Shown here: positions 25,924-37,900 of the stretch, one piece after another
Numbering within the stretch: position 1 is the first letter of the stretch
How the letters are laid out: each line of letters opens with the position of its first letter
Source of the DNA: Toxotes chatareus
Taxonomy: Eukaryota; Chordata; Actinopteri; Toxotidae
Assembly (NCBI GenBank): GCA_016801885.1
Contig: CM028882.1
Coordinates: forward strand, 124,001-188,000
Reading direction: 5' to 3'
Length of the DNA stretch: 64,000 nucleotides
Translations under genes and position numbers: made by a program
Notes under the pieces: generated by a model
The model's database searches: none
What the model was told of the DNA's origin: nothing
What the model saw: the letters and a program-made list of their open reading frames with translations, nothing else

Positions 25924-28900
25924 CTTGTCTTACATCAGTTGTGAGGACACTCGTTGATATGCATGCATTTCCTAGCCCCTAACCTTTACCATAACAACTA
26001 AATGCATAACCGTAACCCTTACACTAACTCAAACCTAAACCTAAACCTGATTCCAACATGAACCCTAAAACCAAGTGTTAACCCTCAAACAGCCATTTAA
26101 ATGTGTGGGGTCCAGCATTTTGGCCCCCAAAAAGCCACAGACCCTACAAGTATGGTGGGCTTCTGGTTTTTGGTTCCCACAAATATAGTCAAACAAGCCC
26201 ACATTTCACACACACAAGTCAAGAGAGGAAGGGAAGAGAGTGGACAGAAAACAAAAAGTGTGTTGATGACGGCACCCAGTAAAGAGAGCTGTGTAAAGAG
26301 TTTTACAGCTTTTTCAAACCTCTTCACACAGTTGTCTTTATTGACACGCAGCTCGAATAGTCCATCTAACATCCAAAATGAACTAATACAAATACATTTT
26401 GAGGGAAACATTATGCTGGGTGGATTAGGTTTTCTATTAATAAATAAGGAGAAGTTAATTACAAATATACAATTATGTTGATACCTAATGCATCAGTAAA
26501 ATGACAACAGACAACATCTTGCTGCACAATGTCCACTTACCTACAGAGTATGATGATTGTGTTTCGGTACTTGCTGCACTTGGTTAAGGTTAAGTTAGGT
26601 CTCAACAGTAACACAATGACAGAAAAAGCACTAACAAGAGGTAGCATTACAATAGGGATCACTGTTGTCTTTGAAGTGGCTTTATTTATTTATTTTATTA
26701 CTGCTTGGTTTTTGCTACTTGGCCAAATATGTAACAAAAATGAATCAGAAAGGTGGTTTTATGTTTAGCAATAGGTTTTATTCCCCCTCATCCACTCAAG
26801 TATTCACATGTATGTCTACACAGTCTGCCAGCACTCATTGCTGGGCTGTCTGCATGAACTAATGTGCTCTCAGTATTTTATTAGTCAGTGCACATTCTTT
26901 GAAAGTATCCATATATTTAGACACCAATGCCACTGCTGTGTCCATGTTATATATCAGGGTAGACCCTGATACACTGGGTAGGATGCAGTCTTGGCCTGCA
27001 TCCTAATGTGTAAATTAGGGGTGTGTCATCTAAGTCACCTCACGATTCGATTCGATTACGATTCACAGTGCTACGATTCGATGATTCCCCGATTATCGAT
27101 GCATCTTGATTAATCTTTTTTTCCCACATAGAATGTTTCTTTTCTCACTCTGTAGTTACTTGTAAAATAATGTATATTTTTACATATCCATTCACTGAAG
27201 TAAAACACGTTTATCTTTATCTTTTCTTTTCTAACTCCTCTGATAAAAGAAGAAAAAAGCATTAGCTCGCACATGTAATGCCTGTTTCATTTATTGATGT
27301 AGATTAAAAACAATAATAATTCTAAAAATATATATTGTGTGGCTGTACTGACATGATTCTGATTTGATTATTTTATTATGAACATGTACATGAAAAAAAT
27401 GTTAAAAAAGAAAAGAAAAAAATAGGGAAAGGAAATTGACAATATTTCCACTTCTATTACAATCTGATATCTTGATTTACATGTACAGAAAGTAATCCTT
27501 TTAAATCTTATTGTATGTGCATGTCAGCCAGATTGTTTCTCATATGGATTTTGGACACTATGTGGTCACTGAGCGTATTCTTACATTTCCAGTCAACAGA
27601 GTGTTGACAGAATATGCAACACACGACGCTAACCCCTCAGTACAGAGCCGAGCAGTTCGCGTCGAGTTTCATAGTTTTTTCGCCGACGAACACAGAGCCG
27701 TAAGCAGCCGCTTCACCATGCTTACATTGTTTTTAAGGGGGAAGGGCTTAGTCTGTGGAAGGGGCTTGTTGTGCCACCCAGATTTGCTTCCCTCCATGCA
27801 GTTTTCCCCTGACACACGTTCCTATTCCACACGAAAACAGCATTGTACTGATGTCGAATTCCGCGATATTCCGCGTTAAAATAGATTCCGTTTTCGGACA
27901 CACCCCTAGTGTAAATCCATTCAGCATTAGATATGTCATATACATCTATAGGTTGTGTATAGTGGTAGGTATAATGTCCTAAAATGTATTTTGTGCTATA
28001 TTGTGGCAGAAGGCTTTTTACAGGATGTAGACAGCTGCTTGTGGTCCTTGACATGAACATTATCACAGTTCTACCTCATGTTATTCAGAATGACTGATGA
28101 ATAATAATACAGAGCTGGAGCCACAGCCACAGAGTTGAGACCCCTCATCACCTCCATTAACTGTTTCGTGCAGAAAACCTGAAGTGTTTTCAGGATAATT
28201 CTGGATTTCATGCAGAGTCTGAATAACTCCTCTCAAGTGGAGGCAATAAATGAACACACTTACAGACTTATAGTGAGTGCACATGCTTTTGTATAGTCAG
28301 CTGTATAGATTTTTTTTTCAGACAACATTCATGTCCCGTGGCTCACATCATATGCATCACTGCACACCTCACTTGACTCTTATAATGCATTTATGTAATA
28401 ACTGTACTGTGTGCAGTATGTTGTTGTAAGCAGAGTTTTCATACTGCAGAACCCCAACAGAGAGAAAAACTCTCTTATGCCGTCTAATTAATCATGTGTT
28501 AAAGATATGGGGCAGTGAATGGACTTTAAACAAAAGCATGTTTAGCTGAGGAAGTTTATACTGTATGATGTTTTATGTTGTCACTTCTGTGAGGACCATA
28601 CATGCATTCATTAAAGAGCAACGCACGGTGTCCACAGCAGAGGAGAGGATGTGAGCATATTTCAGATGCCAAATTACTCTGTCTGACTTTGCACTTTTGA
28701 TATATGAATTATTGAGAGACGTACCTGAGAGCAGAGCATGATGTGTCATCCATTTTAAAGGCTGACAGAGAATGAGTGTGGGCCTGAAGGCATAGTGGCA
28801 CCCAGTTGTCTTCTCTAGCTCTGGAAACATCAACCGCTTAGTTGTTTGTATGCTGTTATCATTTTTCTGCATGAACCATGTTAACATCAACAAACCCTAA

Positions 28901-31900
28901 GCACATCAATTTCCAGACATTATTGTAATTACCATAAACAGACGAGCCCACCACAGGCACGATTACATCCCCCACCTCTGTTCTGCACTTTGTTATTTGT
29001 GTAGAATCACAGGAAACCTGCTGGTCTATTTTAGCATCAAGGAAGTTTATGGCATGATAATGGGAACCCTGTCTCAGATACTATATGTATTTTGCTGCCA
29101 CATGCTTTGTTCAGGTTACAGAATCGTGGAAATATTATGAGGTGTTTTCTAAATTGACACCTGCTGTATTAGGACTAGGTAGAGTGTCAGACAGGACCAG
29201 TAACATGACCCAGTGCCCTTTGAATGGTCAGTGCTGTCAGAGAGAATCAACATCAACAGTATTAAAAACAAGAGTCTGCATTTATTTATTGATGTTTTCA
29301 GGCTTGTTGTATGTGTGTGTGCATGCATGTGTGTCTGCGTCATCATGGCAAAACATGGTCCTGGAGATGCCTACTGTAACGGGAACTACCACAAAGGCAC
29401 AGAGGTGGTTTTGAGTACTTTGTTTGTCTGTGTGTCTGTGGACAGATTTTGTGCGAGATACAGTTACGGAAGTGTAGCTGAGATGAAAATGAAGGCTGAA
29501 TTTGAAGATGGGTGTGATCCAAGCCGTAACTACTGAGTACTAGGGATGCACCGATATGAAAATTCTGACCGATACTGATATCCGATATTAATATTGCTGT
29601 TAAAGCCGATAACCGATATTTGCCGATACCGATATATATATATTTTTAATAAGTTTCTAAGATGATAAAATTTTGTACAGACTGAAAATCATGCAAACTG
29701 AAGTTTTGAATGTCTTCCTTTTTTTTCAAAACGTGTTTTACTTCCAAATAAGAAGGTTACAAAGCTGCCATAAAACACAAATAACCAACAGTGTTATTTT
29801 TTAGCAACCTTTACAACTTGTAGCAAGTGTGTAACTAAATTCAAGTACAGTTTAACTCCTTCAACTCACAAAACTCCTGTGAGAAAGTGTGGATCAAAAA
29901 TTACAATAAGGATCATAAATAAAAAATAATATCCTTATCATTATCAAACTTGCCAGTTCATGCCATTCATGGCAACCAGGCATTTATTAAATTGTAGAAC
30001 ATGTTTTAAGCTCAAGTCAATTAAACTCAAATCTGTGAAAAAGGCTAAATCAGGAATATGAAAAACATGTCCTGACTCTCAGTGCACATTTTCCAGCTTG
30101 CACTGTAATTTTCAAGTAAATATCCCAACACTGAAACAATGTTTCCACCAAGCAAACACTAAAAACACTATACAAGTGCAAAGCAGTGCAAGTCACTTTC
30201 AAGTCCCATCTATAAAAATGCTAAATCAAAATATTAGAACTGTGACATAACTGTAACTCAAAAGACATAGCCTTTGTACATTTTCCAACTTAAAGCAGCC
30301 ACAATGTACTCAAAGTAAATGTCCCAAACACTGAAACAGTGTTTCCACCTGGCACTGTAGGTTATATTCTAGGCCTGATTCATCATCAAAGGCAAGTTTT
30401 TTTTGACAAACAGAAGCATTTCTGCTTTCTTGCACTGAATCCTGTTTCTCTTTTCATCAACAATATGTGATGCAGCAGAGAAGAGACGTTCGCTGTCCAC
30501 ACTTGTACATGGAGCTGAAAGGTACTTGGATGCTGCTTTGGCCAGGGCAGGAAAGCGAGACATGTTGCTTTTCCAATACAGCAATGGGCTCTCATTTCTG
30601 GGGATAGGGGGCTCACTCAGATAGCCATGCACCTACAGGAATGTAGACAAGTGTATTACTATGTATGTCTGATAAATTACCAGCAATCTGGACATTACAA
30701 CACTGTCCTCCCCTTAAGAGCTCTGCTCTGTGAACTTCGCTCTGAGCAGATGACCAATGCTAAACGTTCACCTCAAGAGGGCAGAGAAGCATTACTAAAT
30801 AAGGTATTTTTTTTTTAACAATTTAACAATTCCTTTTTTGATTTAAGTAAATCTATTAGTTTAGTATGTCTATAGAATGTACAGCACTTTAATAAAATCA
30901 TTACACAAAGGTTTTTTAACGGACTTCGTTATTTGAATAAAAAACGGGGTTTGATAATACGATACCTGCACACTTGTGTGGCTTGTCAGGCCTGCCTGCT
31001 GTTCCATGAACGAGTTTTCCTCCAGAATTTCATCATGGACCCCACTGTCTGTTTCAGCTGTCTTGTTCAGCAAACGTTTCAGTGCCACAACAGAGGGAAT
31101 CACGTCCGCAGTAGTAGCCAAATGTGAGCTGATCTCCCTCGTTAATTGCTCAAATGGAGTGAGAAGTGTGGTCATGTTTTCAACGAGGCCCCACTGATAT
31201 GCACTGAAACAAGCAGGTAGCTCATGATCTGTTCCATACACACCAAGTGCACGATTCTGATCCAGTAGACTTTTTATCATGTAAAACAGGGATGTCAAAG
31301 TCAAATACACAGAGGGCCAAAACAACGAATTTGCTACAAGCCAAGGGGTAGGCTGATTCAGTGTTTATTAAAACATATTGAAATGATTACACATAGCCTA
31401 TTGAACCAATACCTAACAAGGTGTATACTATTTAGGCTAATGTTTAAATGAATAATCCAGTATTTTTTATGGCTCTGTCAGTAATTTCCAGTGAAAACAT
31501 TTTCAACAGGCACATAGACAAAAACAAACTTACTTTAAAGAGAAATCACATGTCCTGTACATTAAATGAATAAAGCAATATTGTCTTATGGCTCTGTTAG
31601 TAATTTCAAGGGAAACGTTTTCAGCAGGCAAACAGCAAAAAAGTAAATGTCCATTAAAAATAAAATATGTTCCTTAATATCAAGAAAGATGCATAAATGA
31701 ACCTGCATCATGAACTGAAAATGTAATATTGTGCTGCTCTATGAAACTTCCGTTTAGCTATTTTTTAGGGAGGGAGGTAGCTGAAAGTGCTGCTCTGCTC
31801 TGACTGCTGAGGGATAATTAATACGATGCCCGCTTGCTGCACTGCAATAGCGCGAAGAGTTTTGGTAGTCATGACAACCACGCTAGCACTGCAGTGAGTC

Positions 31901-34900
31901 TGTTCGCTGCCGTTGCATTGTGGGTAATATGGTATTGGCGTGCGCACAACGGCAGCTGGCGGCTACGGCCAGCGGGCCGGTTCTAATACTAATCAAATAT
32001 CATCCCGGGGGCCATAGAAAATTCTTTTGCGGGCCGGATGTGGCCCGCGGGCCTTGACTTTGACATATAGGATGTAAAAAGTACTATTCCATCTGGTTGT
32101 GACATCTTGCTGTAGTAAATTGGTTTTCATGCCTAACTCTTGCTGTATGTTTCTCAGCCGAGAGGTGGCCAATTGAGAGTGGCGAAAATGTCCGACTATT
32201 TTCCTTCCAATAGCCACACAGTCAGAAATACTTTGCTGGCTTAACACTCCATCATGCACTGCTAGCTGCAGCGTATGAGCCATGCAGCCCAGGCTTCTAA
32301 CACCACACTCGTCCATTGCCTTCTGCATGTTCCGTGCATTGTCACGAAGCACTACATGCACATTGTCTTTTTTAATTTTCCATTGAGCAAGCATGCAGTC
32401 AAATGCGCTAGCGATGGCAGCCCCGGTGTGCGAGCCTGCAAACTCTTGTGCGTGCAAAACCGCTCTCTTCATTTCAAAGTTGTCATCAATCCACTGAGCA
32501 GTAAGGCTCAACATACTCATCTGACTTACGTCCGAAGTCCATATATCCGTAGTGAAGCTAATGTCAGTCACATTGTCCAACAATTTGTGGATATGCGTGG
32601 CCACAACTTCGTGCAAAGCAGGGAGGGAAACATCCGAAAAGTAGCGCCGACTTGGGAGGCTGTAGCGGGGTTCAATATGCTCCATCAACTGCCGAAATCC
32701 TCGGTCCTCGACTATGGAAAATGGCTGGTCGTCAAGAGCAATCATTTCCATTACCTTGTTCGTTATTGCCCTGGCTTTTGCGCTGCCCTTGGCAAATTTC
32801 CTGGTTTGGTCGAGTACTTGCTGTATTGGGCTCCCAACTGCAGCGGCGGTTGTTGCTTTTGTTTTTGCCTGCTGGCTAACATTCGCAGCATTAGCTTCCT
32901 GCCATTGTTTGTGAACTTCTGGATGGCGGTTTTTCAAATGACATATCAAATTTGTGGTGTTGAATGACTTGACGCAGCATCCTCCTCGCAATACCCCGAC
33001 TTTGCAAGTGTCGCATACTGCTTTACGATTATCTTTGTTTGACACCGTGAAAAACGACCACACCGCCGACATTTTTTCTCCTCTTCAGTTGAACACCCCA
33101 CAATCCCCTGCTGCGTTTGCGTGACTGACACTGTCACATGCCCAAACAAATACCGCATGGCCAAATCTCCGTCTCCCTCCCTCTCTCCTTCCCTTCACAC
33201 ATACACAAATAGCAACTCCACTGATATAAACATCGGTTGTTAATATCGGCCCCATTTTACTCATCGGACCGATTCCAATATGTTAAAAAATGACAAACAT
33301 CGGCCGATACCGATATTAATGCCGATATATCGTGCATCCCTACTGAGTACTCGTGATGATGAATGGAGTAGCGACTACTGAGTACTCATGGGTCGGAACA
33401 TCAAACAGGTCATGAGAACAGTCTCTGGTTGTTCTTTAAAACCAAATTAAGAGGAAAAATGCTAAACTAATCTTGACTAAGGCCAGATAATAACACAAAT
33501 TAAAATATAGTGGTAACAAAATGTTGAGGTAAGGCTTAGACTTGGTTGTAGATGCTTGATATTTTATTGCACATCCAAGAGGCTTCTTCAGTTCAACTGA
33601 AATTAACTGAATACGCCTCTTGGATAAAGAGATGAAATGTCTTAAAGTATCTACAACCAAGTCCAGCCGCCTTTGATTCAACCCTTCTTGAAAATGTTGA
33701 CTGTGATTCTTTGGAGGGTAAATACATACATATGGTTAGGATACAGTTAGGAGAAAAGTCCTCACAAGTACACATAACATTCGAATCTGAATGTGTGTTT
33801 GAGTGAGAGAGAGAGAGGCAGAGGAAAAGCAGCAGGATAGTGTGCACAGTGACAGACAGAGAGAGAGGAGGGAGGACAGGCAGATTGGGGAGAGTTGGGC
33901 AGCTCTCACGCCTGCCTCTGCATTTGAACCTGTGGATCCCGCTCCTACCTGGCCATGTCATCTGGCCTGCGCAGGAAGTGGAGGAGCGCGATGCGAGCGC
34001 TCAGGACTCTGCGCGGGATGGGAGCAGGAGGAGGTGCAGGAGGCGCTGTGAGTCTGCTGTTATTTTTAGTCTCTGCTCCCTCCCGGGGCTAGGCTAATCC
34101 GCCGCTGCACAGGCTTATCCAGATTGGCGGTAGGACACAGAGGCAGTAAGGTTAAGCGCTCACGCCTGTTGGAAGCCTACTTTGGTTGTGAAGCTGCATA
34201 AACTACACAAACAGAGCCAGACCATGCTGAGGCAGGATTTCGCTAGTCAGGGCTGTGGGTTTGACAGGGCAGGGTGACAGTGGTCTCTCTGCTCATAGGA
34301 GCTCTGAGGAAGCTCCGCTGCTAGCCATGAGTCTGGAGTGGCTGCCAACCGGCTGCTGCGCCGGCTACCCCAGCTGGCATCGGTGGAGGCAGGCCGAGAC
34401 GGGCAAGACTGGGGCCTCAGATGGCTGCAGGGAAGGGGGAGGCATCGGTGACGGTGGGGGGGCCAGGATCCAGCTGAGGAGGCTGGACACTGAACAGCTG
34501 AAAGGCAGCCTGGTGGTCCTCTACGCACCTGCTGGGAACTCCTGTCTGCTCAGATTGGTGGGACATGCATGGATGGATGGATGAATGGAATAGATAGAGA
34601 GCAGAGTGTGCTGATGTGCTGTGTTGTATCCTCGGGGTGTCTGCTGCTTTTAGTCTAAGTCTCACATTCAATTTAATTGAATGTATTCTTTTGAATTTAT
34701 TCCGTATAAAAGACATAAAGCTCTTTAACATAGTGGATGTACAGATTGTTTTTTTTTTTGTGAATTATGCATGATTTCAGATAGTGATGTTTTCTTTAAT
34801 ATCCTTATAAAAATATAGAAATAGTAAGATCTTCAAAAAAACCTTCTCATTGACTATACTTTGGAGAAGGAGCAGTCATATAACTGTGATTCCTCGCACT

Positions 34901-37900
34901 AGTAACTATTATGCTAGCTTAGTGGTTTCAGTATTTTAGCTAAAGTTTCACAAAACAAGGTTTACTTGTCTATGCTGCAGATGACATTTTGAAGGATTAC
35001 ATGGGACACAAGATATCTTTTAGGGATACTTGTGATGCTTACACCCATTAATGCTTCATGCAGAATTATATAGGGTTAGGGTTAGGCATGTAGTTGTGAT
35101 GGTTCAGGTTGTGGTAAGGGGCTAGGGAATACAGAGAGGAAGAAAGACGTGAGTTTTTTATTTGTCTGTGGTATAGCCCTCTTGTGACTGTAGTAGTTAT
35201 GACAGGAGCAAAAGAGGAAGCCGGGTCAGTCAACATTGTGTTTTTTTTAAGCAGGGCCACAATTGTTCCATGACCTTAACTACCTGTTTATTATTGTAAC
35301 CATGAAGACATAGGTCACTAATCCAAACCATGAACATTCAAACTGAGTTGTCAGCGTACAATGTAGTAAAAATTAAAAATGGGAAAAAAAAATTCTGAAG
35401 TAAATTTTAGTGAGCTTACTGTGGCTTACAGTGTTCCCGTGTGTAGGAGTCTAGCTTGTGTGAGTTCTATTAAAGCAGAAAGTTGTGATGAAAGAAGTAG
35501 ACAGCACAAAAAGAGAGAGAACTTACAGCTCTTAAACTTGCAGTTTTAAACTGTGATTTGCAGCAGTATTAGCTGAGCATGAGGTTTTATATGTATGCAC
35601 AAGGTTTTGATTAAGGCAGTCAGCTGGGTATCAGAGACAGGAAACACAAATGTTACAGGATGGTGTTGAGATGTTAGGCTGAACACCCTTGGTATGTTTG
35701 ACGGAGGAGGCAGCGGTACAATCACAGCCTGGGGCTGGGGTTTGAATGTCAGTTGGAACAGCTCTTCAGTAATGAGACAAAATGAGACGGGTGATGAGTG
35801 AATCGTGGGAACTTGCCTTCACGTGCCTGTACATGTCCATCCACACCTGCCCTGATGCAGATGCTGCCATTTTGCAAGAAGATGATGTCATGGATATTAG
35901 ACCCTGTGGACTCCGTTTGTCTGTGTTGTCTCCCTTTGTGTTCTGGTATTTTGTACACTTAGCCATTATAAACAATTAATCAAAGAAATAATTGACGGGT
36001 TAATAGATTCTGAAAATAATTAGTTACAGCCCTTATAACAGAGTAGCTGTACTCAGTAGAGAACACACTGAAGGGTTAACCACCTCAGGAACAAATGGTG
36101 CATACATAATAAAAGCTTGATATGTGTTTGTCAGGTGACGTTGGTTCATATTCTAAAGCAAGTGACCTTGTCCTACACTCTTGTACCTCGCACACAGTAT
36201 TGTCAGGCTCATTGTGAGGACAGGACATTTTGTTATGTTAAAGTCAGGTTTACTGTCATGCCTAGAAGTACTTCTGACACAGGAGGACGTGTGGATGAAT
36301 TTCTGTCTTTGTGGTGCTGAAAGAGCAGAATGAGTTTCATAGTCTTTGAATCAAAACTATGTGTAAGAAAAACTTGGTATAGGTCCTCGACTGACATGTT
36401 GTATATCTAATGAATTCTGGATTAAGCAGACAGTGTGCAGGAATTCAACTTTTTCTGACATATGATTTCATTTTCCTACACACTTATCTAATAGCAGACT
36501 GTGAAGCAGTGTTTTACTGCCCTCTTAAATTGAAAGTTTTGATCCTCTTCACCTCTGAACACAGGCAGGATCGCTAGCCCCTTTTATACAGGCTTTTCAA
36601 GGCAGGAATGCCCATCCATCCATTTTCTATACCGCTTGATCTAGTCAGAGGTCAGCCTATTCCAGCTGACAACAGACTGGGATAGTCACCCTATTCCAGC
36701 TGACTACAGGCAAGCTGACTACAGATGAGAGGTGGGGCACACCCTGGACTGGTTGCCAGTCAATCGCAGGGCCGACACACAAAGACAGACTGCTGCCCAA
36801 GGCAGGAATGTTCCTTTATTATGCCTCACCGTTATGTATTAAATGTACAAACTCCGAAGGGGAGGGCGGGCATTATTGTTCCACCTTTAAGACGGCAGTG
36901 GAGGTAGTCACAGAGCTGAATTGACTTCTGTGTAAAAGGGAGGACCGGCATTGCAGGACAGATGCCAATGCACATACTGTACATACATGGGTTTTTATGG
37001 GAAGACACAGTCTCTATGGGGTTTTGGGTGAGTGACTGCCTCTGACTCCTGGACACCCTGGTCAACTCTGGGTTGTCATGGTTTGGGTCTACTCATAAAC
37101 TCGGTCAGACTCCTAGATATGAGAGCATATAAACTGCATTTATTACATTTACCATTGTCACTAAAGGAGGCAGAGGAATAACTAAACATAAGACACACCG
37201 AGTAAGGGAGAGCAGGAGAGTGAGTGAGAGGTAGAGAGCTGTGTGCTAAGCTAAAGAAACTAGCAGATCTGAACAACATGTGATGCTGTAGGTGTAGTGA
37301 GAAGGTTGCTAAAAGATGGAGAGAGCTGTAGGACCTTGAGTACAGCCTTTGTAAGTTTAAATGTACAGTAGGTAATTTGGCACAGTAGCAAAACTACTTT
37401 CTCTAACTCTTCAAGTTATTCTCTAAATAACAGAAACTACCATAGTTAACGTATATTGTGTTCTCATGACAACTTGTTTATTATGTTCCAAAATTTGTTG
37501 CCTGACAACATAGAATATGTTGCTTCTGCACGCCACATGTAAGTGCAAGGCTTTGGGAAAACAGTCCAGTAGTGCCTGTGCCTGGGTGACTCCAAACCAC
37601 AGAATTATTTAAGTAAACAATGTTTTGATTCTAGTTGAAACATCTTCAAGACAAAATCATAAAAATGATTATAACGCTCACTTTTGTACCAGCTGGCTGA
37701 AAAGTGTTATTATCAAACCTGCAGGGTGACAAACACTGAAAAAAGGTTAACAATCTGAACAGCACAGTGTAGGACACATTGCAAGGACGACCCTTCATTG
37801 CAACCTCTTTCCCTTCTTTCCTCCATCAGTTTTCCCTTCTGTCCTCTTCTGTTGTCTCTCATTCACGACTGTTGTTAGAAACAGCTGAAGTTGAGCAGGG

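Larger units (their letters stand above)
30369..33072 (-). pseudogene. hAT transposase, BED zinc finger type, disrupted
   Basis: The start ATG is at 33072. The N-terminus carries a BED finger (CDTC ... HLKNRH, residues about 20-55), followed by the conserved [16 protein letters not shown] and [13 protein letters not shown] stretches around the first catalytic Asp, and [11 protein letters not shown]. Coding is interrupted by the element at 31287-32071, resumes to about 30966, then a GT-AG intron fits at 30633-30965 (phase 0), and the last exon 30369-30632 holds the dimerisation domain ([12 protein letters not shown]). About 100 residues expected between the ETDSGV segment and the C-terminal exon seem to be missing, so it could not work even without the insertion. 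Confidence 0.9.
29541..33342 (-). mobile_element. hAT transposon with BED-type transposase (3.8 kb)
   Basis: Ends TAGGGATGCACCGATA and the inverted TATATCGTGCATCCCTA, with extended GATATCGG-rich subterminal repeats on both sides, flanked by a perfect 8-bp duplication CTGAGTAC (29533-29540 and 33343-33350). The minus strand codes for a hAT transposase that is now broken by a second hAT insertion and an internal deletion. Its ends are well preserved, so the insertion is not ancient. Confidence 0.95.

Noticed and set aside
32275..32967. A 230-codon plus-strand gene.
   Set aside because: It is the antisense shadow of the hAT transposase, which has clear domain motifs on the minus strand.
33803..34097. 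Other overlapping frames in the CpG island as separate genes.
   Set aside because: GC-rich DNA keeps several frames open; only the frame from 33955 ends at a consensus donor with the phase exon 2 needs.
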